Assembly: GCA_028701555.1 (NCBI GenBank)
Contig: JAQVQN010000006.1
Span: 1 to 17,537 of the forward strand
From: Kiritimatiellia bacterium
Lineage (GTDB): Bacteria; Verrucomicrobiota; Kiritimatiellia; RFP12; UBA1067
Length of the DNA stretch: 17,537 nt
Direction of reading: 5' to 3'
Part shown: positions 6,377-13,990 of the stretch, one piece after another
Position numbering within the stretch: the stretch's first letter is position 1
How the letters are laid out: the number at the start of each line of letters is the position of its first letter
Notes under the pieces: model-generated
Told to the model about the DNA's origin: nothing
Database searches by the model: none
The model's input: the letters and a program-made list of their open reading frames with translations, nothing else
Made by a program: the position numbers and the translations under genes

Positions 6377-9193
6377 TCAATGCCAACTTTCAAGCAGCAG
6401 GGCGATTGCGTCCACGGTCTTTTTCCAGTTAGACTCACCGCCTGTTCCTGCAGCGCAGATCAGATAAACCGGTGTGTCCGGCACGAAATAATTTCCGGGA
6501 AGCAACTCCAATTGATCAATTTGCAAATGGGCGTCAGGGTGCGTACCACCTTGCGGGTTCACCCTGAAATTGATTGTTATGTCAGCTTGCCAAGATGCGA
6601 CAGCCCCGAAGAAACGACCGTCATCTGCGTCAAGCCATACACCGGTTTTCGGTGCGCCCCAGAGGTTGGGCGGCTGTTTTCCGGGCAAAGCTTTGAAGTC
6701 GCTGTTGAGTCGGAAAAAGAGGCTTTTCAGATTCAAAGGTGTTTCACCAGTGTTGCGGACGCTGACCAATTCGCTGATAAACCACGGAGAGCCTGCGGGT
6801 AGCAGTAAACGGTGAACGGCATCGAAGCGATCATGCTCGATACTGCCGGATGCAGTAATTTCAAGAATCGCGACCCCGTTTTCAACTCTGCCTGTTACAG
6901 CCTTTACCGTGCGTGTCTCAGTCCAGCGGTTGTTGCCGCCGCCGTCAATGGTGTGAAGCATCGCGTTATATTCGCCGGAATTTTTTTCAGATCCGTCCAG
7001 AATAATCTGGCGCAACATGCGGCCATCGCCTAGTTTCCCCATGACAACAAGACGGCCGTTGCCGGCCGTGAAGGTATCTCCTTCGCGTTTGAAAAAACTT
7101 CCGGCAACAGCGTCGGCGGCTGACGCTTTGCGTGCGACGGTCATGGCATCCGGCAGGGATCTGGACTTTTGAGTCAAAGGTACTGGTGCATCTCGAAAAC
7201 GCCATGCGCCTGCTTCGCGGTGAAGTTCGGTGAACATCTCGGTCAAGAGCTGGTACGGCACACCGTCCTCATTGATTAGCCCGTAGTTGGAATCTTCCGG
7301 GAAATCAGAGCTGATGCCGAGTTCCGGCTCATCGACCCACATGAAGTAGTCATAACCCAGCAGGAAAGGCATGCTCAGCATCGTGCGCGCGAAAAGGCTT
7401 GTGGCGGCAGTGCGCTCGGCCTGCGTGCGGAAACGCTGGCCTGCGCCGTGGACGCTGGGCAGTCCGGCGTCAAGCGCCGGGAACGACCACTCGGTGATCA
7501 GCATCGGCCGACGGACATGGTTGTAATACTTCTCGAAATGTGTGGTGACGGGCTCGCTGGTCTTGCCGAAATGGTTGTAGACTACACCTTTGCCAAGATC
7601 GGCCATGGGGTAGAAGTTGAATGTCACCACTTCGCAATATTGTCCGGAAACCTCCCACACGGCAGGTGCTGCGCCGCCTGTGCCTGCGAAACGCGCGCCA
7701 AGCACCAGGTGGTTGGGGTCAACATCGCGTATGGCTTTAGAGGCGAGAGAAAAATAACGGTCAGCCACAAGTCGCAGAAAGTTATATTTTGCAGCGCGTT
7801 GCGGCTCGTTCTCAGATGGCAGGCGGTCAAGGGCGAGCAGAGCGTCAAAACTTTTTAGGTCGGTATCCCATAACTTGTTAAATGTTTCAAGATTGTTGCC
7901 GGAGTGTTTAGCAAGAAAATCGCGCAAGGCGAGCTTTGCGGTGTGGTCGGCGGTTTTCTGCATGACTGCGTCAAACAGGCCGGTCTGAAGTTCTCCGCGA
8001 CCCCACCAGGCCAGTTCGTTGTCGATAAAATACCCGAAAAGCCAAGGGTCATCGCGGTTCGGAGCGCAATACTGGCGTGCGCGGAACCGGCAGTAATCTT
8101 CAAAATCAGGATGGAAGACATTCGGAAATGCTGAGCATGGGCGGTTTTCATTGGGCGTGATCTGGTAGTCCCCTTCTAGACGAGTGAAGCTGTCGCCGAT
8201 GTTGATGAAAACAGTATGGATCAGTCCGCGATACTGTAATTGATGGTCGCATCCGGCACCCAGCATATTGAAGCCCCATTTTTGCAACCGGCCGAGGGTT
8301 TCTTCTTCCCAAACGCTTTTGTCGGGATATTTGACCAGGTTCTTTTTGCCGTGCGGCGCGTAGCCGAGCTTTTCACACCAGTGCCCGTGGAACGAAACAT
8401 GGTCGACGCCCAGCAGCACTACGCCGCGCCCGAGCGGGTCGATCGTCCACCAGCGCCCGTCAGGCTTCTTTATGACGCGGAAAAACCCTGTGGCCTTGTC
8501 GCGGATATCGGTAAGGCCGTTGCTTATTCCATAGGCAGGGTATACCTTTTTATTGCTTGCGCCGGGGATCTCCGCACTCCATTGCGCCTGCAATCCGGAG
8601 AATTTGCCAATGAACTCGGCGATACGCACGGCCGGCCGGCCAAGCGACACGGCATTGGCGTTCAACACATAGCGGCGACGCAACATCAGGGTGCCATCCG
8701 GGCCGAACACACTGCCCTCGATGCGGTTGTTTTCCATGCGCAGCAGCAACCGATGCGGTTGTCCGAATGACCAGGCCTGCCCAGTTGTCTCATTGATCTC
8801 GACTTGAAGATCACTATGCGCGTTCCAGCGGCCTTCACGCATCTCGCTTATTTCGAAAAAGGGTTTGCGTCCGTGTTCTTTTGGGCTTTGCACCAAAGCC
8901 AGATGCCAGAAATTATTACGGTCGGCAGTGATCGCCACGGCTGCGATTGACCATCCCGGGCCGCCAGCGGAGGCCGGAGTGAAAGTCGCCGCGACCGTGA
9001 CATTGGAGGCCAACGGAGCCTTCTCGTAAAGAGCCGTTTCGTTAGCGTTCGACAAAACGCAGGTGATTGTCCCGTCGCCGAATTTCCAAGCAATGGGATT
9101 GGCGAACCAAGAGCTTTCATCAAGCGACAAAGGCGGGATGTCAGAGGCGCAAAGGGTTGTGGCCAGCAATAGAAGCGTGATGGAAGTTTTCAT
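6377..9193 (-). CDS. Large secreted glycoside hydrolase, clan GH-A-like
   Basis: The 938-residue protein begins with a signal peptide (about MKTSITLLLLATTLCA, 1-16), so it is exported. Residues of about 25-205 look like a beta-sandwich (lectin/laminarinase-like) module. The segment KPDGRWWTIDPLGRGVVLLGVD (244-264) opens a TIM barrel of the kind seen in beta-galactosidase and agarase relatives. The clan GH-A glutamates are visible: acid/base E393 in FIDNELAWW and nucleophile E568 in MLITEWSFP. Residues of about 690-938 form a beta-rich C-terminal domain. It would cleave a beta-linked glycoside outside the cytoplasm; the exact GH family and polymer are unknown. AAGGA (9203-9207) lies 9 bases before the ATG. 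It follows the NapH/NosR-like gene by 51 bases with no evident terminator, so it may be the last gene of that operon. Confidence 0.75.
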   Translation of the reverse strand: MKTSITLLLLATTLCASDIPPLSLDESSWFANPIAWKFGDGTITCVLSNANETALYEKAPLASNVTVAATFTPASAGGPGWSIAAVAITADRNNFWHLALVQSPKEHGRKPFFEISEMREGRWNAHSDLQVEINETTGQAWSFGQPHRLLLRMENNRIEGSVFGPDGTLMLRRRYVLNANAVSLGRPAVRIAEFIGKFSGLQAQWSAEIPGASNKKVYPAYGISNGLTDIRDKATGFFRVIKKPDGRWWTIDPLGRGVVLLGVDHVSFHGHWCEKLGYAPHGKKNLVKYPDKSVWEEETLGRLQKWGFNMLGAGCDHQLQYRGLIHTVFINIGDSFTRLEGDYQITPNENRPCSAFPNVFHPDFEDYCRFRARQYCAPNRDDPWLFGYFIDNELAWWGRGELQTGLFDAVMQKTADHTAKLALRDFLAKHSGNNLETFNKLWDTDLKSFDALLALDRLPSENEPQRAAKYNFLRLVADRYFSLASKAIRDVDPNHLVLGARFAGTGGAAPAVWEVSGQYCEVVTFNFYPMADLGKGVVYNHFGKTSEPVTTHFEKYYNHVRRPMLITEWSFPALDAGLPSVHGAGQRFRTQAERTAATSLFARTMLSMPFLLGYDYFMWVDEPELGISSDFPEDSNYGLINEDGVPYQLLTEMFTELHREAGAWRFRDAPVPLTQKSRSLPDAMTVARKASAADAVAGSFFKREGDTFTAGNGRLVVMGKLGDGRMLRQIILDGSEKNSGEYNAMLHTIDGGGNNRWTETRTVKAVTGRVENGVAILEITASGSIEHDRFDAVHRLLLPAGSPWFISELVSVRNTGETPLNLKSLFFRLNSDFKALPGKQPPNLWGAPKTGVWLDADDGRFFGAVASWQADITINFRVNPQGGTHPDAHLQIDQLELLPGNYFVPDTPVYLICAAGTGGESNWKKTVDAIALLLESWH

Positions 9194-9244
9194 ATCAATA
9201 GTTCCTTTTTGTGCAAGTTCGTTGCTGAATCATTAGGCGAAGTT

Positions 9245-10558
9245 TCAAACCTTTATGGTGTTTTGGAGTTGGTGATTTTTGGGGCAAGCCGGAAAACAGC
9301 GTCCGCAGGCTATGCAAAGCATGCGGTCGGTCTCGTGCAGATTATTACGCGGCAGTCTAGTCATGCTCAGCAGGCGCAGCGCCAGAACAATTCCCGTGAA
9401 AAAGCCAGCCCACGCGCTGCCGACGCGAAAGCTGCGCAGGATCAGAGCGGAACGCTCCTGGGCCAACTGCGGATCTGCGCCATCGCGCTTAAAGGCCTCG
9501 ATCTCAGGCGGCACGTCATCCGCATCCGCATCCTCTGTAAGCTGCATCATTTCGGCAAGCCTGACCGCAGGGTGGGCTTTGGCAATGGTTGAACCAGAAA
9601 GCCAGCCTGTGACGGCAAAAGCGATTGCTATGAACGGGGCTGCGATCAAAAGCGCGATGAAACGCTTAAACTGTCTTACCCTTGAAGAGTCATTCAAAGG
9701 CGGGCGCGGAACATTGATGGCGTCGACCGGACAGGTGCCCACACACAAGCGGCAATTAACGCATTCTGCGTCCGTGATAGCCACCGGTTTCCATGCAATG
9801 CGCGCGCACAATTCCAGCAAGACGCCATAAGGGCAGAAGTAGCGGCAGTAAGGCCGGGCCACAACCATCCCCAGCAACAGCACTGCCATTCCGGTCAGAA
9901 GCAGCGGCAAAGGAGCACTGCGCCTGAAAATCCCCACGAACGGGTCAGTCCGGCAGATCAGGTATCCCGCGCCGTTAACGGCGTAAACGACGCCGAACGC
10001 GAGCACCGCCAACGGCAGTATGCGCAGAACCGCGTCCACACCCTTCGGGACGCGCAGCGGCCTGATTATGAACAGCTCCTGCAAGGCGCCGAGCGGGCAG
10101 ACGGTTCCGCAAAAAAGGCGTCCGAAAAACAGAGCGGTCAGCAACGGCAGCGCGAAGATAGCGGCAACATGCCAAGGCAGGCCGCCGCCGTGGCAAACCG
10201 ACACGGCGACATTTTGCACAGACCCCACGGGACAGATGCAGCCGTGACGCGCGAACCCAAACCAGGCCAGGCACAAGAGCGAGAAAGACAAGATCAAAGG
10301 GCGCGAACGTTTTTTGCGCACCAGCCAGACCGTAAACGCCAGAGCGGCAGCCAGAATCAGCACATCGGCCCACGCCGGAACCTTTTCCGCAAAAGGCGGA
10401 TGCACAGCTTGCGGAACCTGATGCACGGAGTCGAACTGCGGCTGCGGAAAACGCGAGGCGAAGAGCGGTGAGAACGGCAGCACGAAAAACGTAGACAATA
10501 TCAGAGCCCTGCGCGAAAAAGCACAGAGGCTCGACAGTAGTGTATGCATGGCATTCAC
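9245..10558 (-). CDS. Membrane 4Fe-4S protein, NapH/NosR-like
   Basis: With the GTG at 10558 the product is 437 residues. It has several hydrophobic spans (roughly 12-32, 64-82, 88-103, 130-146, 178-200, 217-235, 300-322 and 378-396) and the cysteine motifs of the NapH/NosR/MauN group. These are CICP (107-110), CGTVCPLG (150-157) and CRYFCPYG (238-245), followed by two ferredoxin motifs, CVNCRLCVGTCP (266-277) and CIACGRCFPACP (415-426). In known systems such proteins sit in the cytoplasmic membrane and pass electrons from quinol to periplasmic carriers. It is longer than typical NapH (about 280 residues). The GTG start overlaps the polyferredoxin stop (GTGA) and has AAGGAG five bases before it; an ATG nine bases later is the alternative. 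Coupling to the polyferredoxin strongly suggests a NapGH-type pair. Confidence 0.82.
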   Translation of the reverse strand: MNAMHTLLSSLCAFSRRALILSTFFVLPFSPLFASRFPQPQFDSVHQVPQAVHPPFAEKVPAWADVLILAAALAFTVWLVRKKRSRPLILSFSLLCLAWFGFARHGCICPVGSVQNVAVSVCHGGGLPWHVAAIFALPLLTALFFGRLFCGTVCPLGALQELFIIRPLRVPKGVDAVLRILPLAVLAFGVVYAVNGAGYLICRTDPFVGIFRRSAPLPLLLTGMAVLLLGMVVARPYCRYFCPYGVLLELCARIAWKPVAITDAECVNCRLCVGTCPVDAINVPRPPLNDSSRVRQFKRFIALLIAAPFIAIAFAVTGWLSGSTIAKAHPAVRLAEMMQLTEDADADDVPPEIEAFKRDGADPQLAQERSALILRSFRVGSAWAGFFTGIVLALRLLSMTRLPRNNLHETDRMLCIACGRCFPACPKNHQLQNTIKV

Positions 10559-11115
10559 AACTGCTCCTTCAAAAGGTAAGGACTGGCGGCAGGCACGCGC
10601 ACAAAAGCCTGAGCCGGACAGTTCTCGGCTATGCGGCAGGTGTTGCAATTGACGCAGAGGTCATGGCGCACTTGCAGGTAAAGCGAGCCGTTGCCGAAAT
10701 TGGTGCAGCCCTTGACGCAAAGTCCGCAGGCGGTGCATAACCGCTCGTCGATCGAGTATTCGAAGTAGGGGTCTTCGATGAATTTGCGCCGGATTGCGCC
10801 GGTTGGACAGAGCTGGTTCTCGGCAGCTTCGTCCAGGCGGGCCGCGTCCGGCTTGAAATAGCCGAAGCAGAGTTTGCAATAGCCGCACATCGCATAACCG
10901 TGAACGCATTTCACTGCGGAAGGCTGCAGGACGCATTCGGTTTCGCAGCGTCCGCACTGGATGCATTTGCGCGGATCGATCTGCCAGGTTGTGCGGCCGG
11001 CCTCAGCTTGTCGCGTGGCTTTAACGGCCAGCGCGGCTACAGCCGCGCCCGTTCCAGCCCGTGCCATCCATGCCAGAGCATCACGCCTGGTCAACTTCTG
11101 ATTGTCGATAGGCAT
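10555..11115 (-). CDS. Tat-type polyferredoxin, NapG-like
   Basis: The 186-residue protein starts with a twin-arginine leader, LTRRDALAWMARAG (8-21), followed by an Ala-rich hydrophobic stretch to about residue 32, so it is probably exported folded or anchored outside. Seventeen cysteines follow: CIQCGRCETEC (51-61), C70, CGYCKLC (77-83), CP at 103, CTACGLCVKGC (127-137) and CVNCNTCRIAENCP (154-167). This is enough for four [4Fe-4S] clusters, arranged as in NapG/MauM/NrfC-like electron carriers. Its partner is the membrane 4Fe-4S protein encoded directly downstream with an overlapping start. The ATG lies 5 bases after the stop of the YhhN-like gene, whose 3' end supplies a GGAG sequence. It probably transfers electrons to an extracytoplasmic reductase; the acceptor is not proven. 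Confidence 0.82.
   Translation of the reverse strand: MPIDNQKLTRRDALAWMARAGTGAAVAALAVKATRQAEAGRTTWQIDPRKCIQCGRCETECVLQPSAVKCVHGYAMCGYCKLCFGYFKPDAARLDEAAENQLCPTGAIRRKFIEDPYFEYSIDERLCTACGLCVKGCTNFGNGSLYLQVRHDLCVNCNTCRIAENCPAQAFVRVPAASPYLLKEQL
10564..10569 (-). promoter_or_regulatory. Ribosome binding site for the GTG start of the NapH/NosR-like gene
   Basis: On the minus strand AAGGAG lies 5 bases before GTG (10558-10556) and 14 bases before the next in-frame ATG (10549-10547). The spacing favours GTG and gives a GTGA stop/start overlap with the upstream gene. Confidence 0.6.
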
Positions 11116-11120
11116 TTAAG

Positions 11121-12404
11121 TTACGGCTCCGGGTTAAGTTTTTTGGCATACCGTTGCCAAGCTAAGTTGCGGCGTGTCGCGCTGAACAGGACAACAGCGT
11201 AATATGTTATCCATCCGACAAAAGTCAGGATCAACATTTTCTGCAAGGTCGGAACGTACGGCGAGAAGGGCATGACCTTATAGCGGTGAGCTAACAGCGC
11301 GGACTGGAAAAGCGCAACCAGAATCAAGGCCCATGCCAGCAACCCCCAACGGACAGAACCGGGCGCACGGCGGTTGTTTCCGGCTGGCGTCATAAGCAGC
11401 AGCATAATTGCTCCTCCGCCGACCGCCGCAAAACACCCGACATTGTGCATGACGCCGTGGACATTTTCAGGAACCAGAGCGATAGCCAGCAGCCCGCCAG
11501 CGTTCAAAGCCCCGCCCCAAAGGAAGAGTGATTTTTTGCGCGCGCCTCTGACAAAACAACTGAGCGCGGGAAAAAAGCGGGCGCTCACGTAAGCGCTGGC
11601 TGCCAGCGCGAATGAGAAAAGGTAGTGGCACAGGGGATATTCAATATTGTTGATTTTGGTCCGTCCAAGATAGCTCAGCATTTTAAAGAAGGGATTGTAG
11701 TAAGGCGATATTGGGCAAACGCGCATGGCGTACAAGAACAGGGCCATGGCCAGCGGGCCGCCCAACAACACAAACAGAGGCGCTTGCCGGAGTTTTCTGA
11801 ATCTTGCGTGGGGGCGAGGGCAGATGGAACAGCGGCAAATGGCGGTCGCAATGCATAAAAGGCTTGCGAGATAAGTTAAGCCGATAAGGTTCTTGAGGAA
11901 CGGGACCCGCAGGATATGCCCGAAGGCGATCATCGCGTCGGAGAAGAGCAGCAGGCAGAGACCGTAGCGCCATGCCGATGACAGCCGGTGTGAGCCGCAT
12001 GCGAAAGAAACGCTGATGATCGAGATTAAAGTGTAGGCAGAGAGCGCTGTCAGCAGACGGGGCGCTTCAATGGCTGGAAGCATCCGGGCAGCAAAGAAAA
12101 CCCCTAAGCTGAGGGTTAAGCCGAACGCGATTCTGGGACTCCAGCGCGCGTGCTGGCACAGGAAGCCAATCCAGCACAGGTGCGCCAGTGAAAACCCGGC
12201 CACGCCGCACAGGAAGCCGGCGGAATCTAAAGGGGAAACTTTGACCGCCAGAAAATAGTCGCCGATCATTGTGGCGGCCAGACCGGTCCAAGCCAGCCAG
12301 TATGAGCGGCAAGCCCGTCCGCCGCGCAAAATGAAAACCGCGCTGACCAGCAGCAGGGTGGGCGTAAAAAGCAACAGCATAAGTTTAACGATGTGATGTG
12401 GCAA
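11121..12404 (-). CDS. Two-module polytopic membrane protein: YhhN-like plus a second 6-TM domain
   Basis: From the TTG at 12404 the product is 427 residues and almost entirely membrane-embedded. The first half (about 8-190, seven spans) carries YhhN/TMEM86-like features: YWLAWTGLAATMIGDYFL (35-52) with the GD pair, and LLFSDAMIAFGHI (152-164) with the FSD signature. YhhN relatives include lysoplasmalogenases. The second half (about 208-409, six spans) has KMLSYLGRTKINN and ENVHGVMHNVG blocks reminiscent of DUF998/Frag1-like proteins. The TTG is chosen because GGGGGAAGG lies 8 bases before it; in-frame ATGs at 12455, 12446 and 12380 lack a ribosome site. It is the first gene of a tight operon with the polyferredoxin and NapH/NosR-like genes. 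The family calls are by eye; a lipid-related or quinone-related role is speculation. Confidence 0.6.
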   Translation of the reverse strand: MPHHIVKLMLLLFTPTLLLVSAVFILRGGRACRSYWLAWTGLAATMIGDYFLAVKVSPLDSAGFLCGVAGFSLAHLCWIGFLCQHARWSPRIAFGLTLSLGVFFAARMLPAIEAPRLLTALSAYTLISIISVSFACGSHRLSSAWRYGLCLLLFSDAMIAFGHILRVPFLKNLIGLTYLASLLCIATAICRCSICPRPHARFRKLRQAPLFVLLGGPLAMALFLYAMRVCPISPYYNPFFKMLSYLGRTKINNIEYPLCHYLFSFALAASAYVSARFFPALSCFVRGARKKSLFLWGGALNAGGLLAIALVPENVHGVMHNVGCFAAVGGGAIMLLLMTPAGNNRRAPGSVRWGLLAWALILVALFQSALLAHRYKVMPFSPYVPTLQKMLILTFVGWITYYAVVLFSATRRNLAWQRYAKKLNPEP

Positions 12405-12412
12405 ATCAGCAG

Positions 12413-12421
12413 CCTTCCCCC
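12413..12421 (-). promoter_or_regulatory. Strong Shine-Dalgarno supporting a TTG start
   Basis: GGGGGAAGG on the minus strand ends 8 bases before the in-frame TTG at 12404-12402. It is the only good ribosome site near any candidate start of the YhhN-like gene. Confidence 0.55.
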
Positions 12422-12429
12422 AAAATTGA

Positions 12430-12458
12430 ATTATTATTATGCACATTATTTTCATCAA
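12430..12458 (-). promoter_or_regulatory. Candidate promoter of the minus-strand redox operon
   Basis: On the minus strand TTGATG (12458-12453) and AATAAT (12435-12430) are separated by 17 bases, matching 4 of 6 and 5 of 6 positions of the housekeeping consensus. Transcription would start near 12423, just ahead of the GGGGGAAGG ribosome site, giving a leader of about 20 bases. An alternative pair, TTGCTT and CATAAT, overlaps it. Confidence 0.4.
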
Positions 12459-12474
12459 CAAGCAACTAATAGCT

Positions 12475-12486
12475 TGGTATACCAAA
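12475..12486. promoter_or_regulatory. Perfect 12-bp palindrome, candidate operator
   Basis: TTGGTATACCAA is a perfect inverted repeat between the two divergent candidate promoters, about 58 and 69 bases upstream of the predicted minus- and plus-strand start sites. The TGGT..ACCA form resembles operators of FadR-subfamily GntR regulators (PdhR/LldR type); this is a resemblance only, as no GntR gene is in the window. The position suits an activator or a shared switch. Confidence 0.5.
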
Positions 12487-12514
12487 AAAATTACACGGCA
12501 TTTTTGCTGGTGTC

Positions 12515-12542
12515 TTTACTTATAAACGTGTTTTTGTACAAT
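12515..12542 (+). promoter_or_regulatory. Candidate promoter of the FAD oxidoreductase gene
   Basis: TTTACT (12515-12520) and TACAAT (12537-12542) are 16 bases apart, matching 4 of 6 and 5 of 6 consensus positions. Transcription would start near 12549, leaving a leader of about 50 bases before ATG 12600. The surrounding 12405-12599 gap is markedly AT-rich and contains no gene. Confidence 0.45.
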
Positions 12543-12599
12543 GATCTGAACTTGTTTAAAGGCACTTATTTTGAATGATCACAATCAAACGGGGGAGTT

Positions 12600-13988
12600 A
12601 TGCGGAATGCTTTGACGCGCAGGGAGATGCTAAAGAGGCTGGGAGTCGGGGGTTCTGCGGCAGGTGTCAGCATGTTGGCCGCGAAGGGGTTCGCAGACGA
12701 GGCGACTGACGGTGATCCGGAGTATGCTGGCTTCGCGCGTAACATACAGCTCATGAAGCCGACCACGGTTGACGGGCCTTCGGCTTACATTGAGAACGGC
12801 AAGATAATGCAGCCTGCGCGCGAGGTGCCTTTGTTCCACACCGCTGATGTGGTGGTGGTTGGCGGCGGGTTCGCGGGGGTCTGCGCGGCGGTCGCGGCAT
12901 CGCGCACAGGGGCTTCGGTTGCTCTGGTCGAGCGCTATGGCAGTCTGGGCGGGCTTTTCACCAACGGCATGGTGCTGATCGTGATCGGCACGGGTGAACG
13001 AGTCAACGGCGAGTTCAAGCTGGTGACCCGCGGCCTTTGCGAAGAGTTTCTGAAAAGGCTCGAGGGCATGGGGGACGGGGCGATCGTCTGCCGCGACTCC
13101 AAAGTGTACCAGCCGACGGTTGATCCCGAGGCGGCGAAAGTGATGATGGACGAGATGGTGCAGGAGGCTGGGGTCGAGATGCTTTTCCATGCTTGGGGCG
13201 TGGATGTGATTCAAGCTGGCAACAATGTGCGGGGCGTGGTTTTTGAAAGCAAGCAAGGACGCCAGGCCATCCTTGCCAAGACCGTTGTTGACGCTTCCGG
13301 CGACGGCGACGTGTTCCATCAGGCGGGTGAGACTTACAACCAGATATCGCACGCGCTGGGATTTGTCTACCGGATCGGCAATTATGACCGTATCGACAAG
13401 GACAAGGCTCCCAAGGATGTCAAACTGCGGCTTGGCGGCATCGAGCCGATCAAATCCGCGCGCTGGGTAAACAATCTGGGGCCGCGCGGTAACGGGCTTG
13501 ACGTGCGTGAGATGTCCAAGGTCGAAATGATGCACCGCAAATCGGCGTGGGACTATATGCAGAGGGTTCGCGGCACGGCGGGGCATGAGGATGTTTTCCT
13601 GATGCAAACGACCCCCATGCTGGGCGTGCGCGCCACACGCTTGCTGGATGGCGCCAAGCGCATAGACAAAAAAGGTGCTGTTTCAGGGGCGAAGTTTGAT
13701 GATGTTGTGGCCTATTCCGGCGATGACCGCTTAAAGTATCCGGCCTTCGCGATTCCTTACGGGGCGCTGCTGCCCAAAAAGGTCGAGAATGTGCTGGTGG
13801 CAGGGCGCTGCATCTCTTGCGCTCCCGACCTGATCGACCGTGTGCGCCTGATACCGGTCTGCGGCGTTACCGGACATGCGGCGGGCGTGGCAGCGGCGCT
13901 GGCGGCAAAGGGCGGCGTGACGCCCAGACAGGTGCCCGTGGCAGAGATTCAGAAAGTTTTGCGAGAGCAAAAAGCTTATCTCGGATAA
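12600..13988 (+). CDS. Tat-exported FAD-dependent oxidoreductase
   Basis: The 462-residue protein has a twin-arginine leader, TRREMLKRLG (6-15), then a hydrophobic Gly/Ala stretch, so it should be exported folded with its cofactor. The FAD dinucleotide fold follows: VVVVGGGFAGVCAA (84-97), ribose-binding E111 in LVERYGSLGG, and DASGDGD (231-237). A C-terminal NVLVAGRC-type strand completes the FAD site. This fits the FAD_oxidored group (PF12831-like). Substrate and direction are unknown. The ATG has GGGGGAG (12591-12597) close upstream; no other start keeps the Tat motif. It faces the NapG/NapH-like operon across a shared control region, which suggests that module as electron donor or acceptor. 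No c-type haem motif is present, so any electron transfer would use flavin and iron-sulfur clusters only. Confidence 0.85.
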   Translation: MRNALTRREMLKRLGVGGSAAGVSMLAAKGFADEATDGDPEYAGFARNIQLMKPTTVDGPSAYIENGKIMQPAREVPLFHTADVVVVGGGFAGVCAAVAASRTGASVALVERYGSLGGLFTNGMVLIVIGTGERVNGEFKLVTRGLCEEFLKRLEGMGDGAIVCRDSKVYQPTVDPEAAKVMMDEMVQEAGVEMLFHAWGVDVIQAGNNVRGVVFESKQGRQAILAKTVVDASGDGDVFHQAGETYNQISHALGFVYRIGNYDRIDKDKAPKDVKLRLGGIEPIKSARWVNNLGPRGNGLDVREMSKVEMMHRKSAWDYMQRVRGTAGHEDVFLMQTTPMLGVRATRLLDGAKRIDKKGAVSGAKFDDVVAYSGDDRLKYPAFAIPYGALLPKKVENVLVAGRCISCAPDLIDRVRLIPVCGVTGHAAGVAAALAAKGGVTPRQVPVAEIQKVLREQKAYLG

Positions 13989-13990
13989 CC

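Noticed and set aside
12630..13607. A 325-codon open frame antisense to the FAD oxidoreductase gene
   Set aside because: The plus strand encodes a recognisable Tat leader and FAD fold through this stretch. The antisense product is rich in His, Arg and Val without any domain, as expected for a GC-driven shadow.
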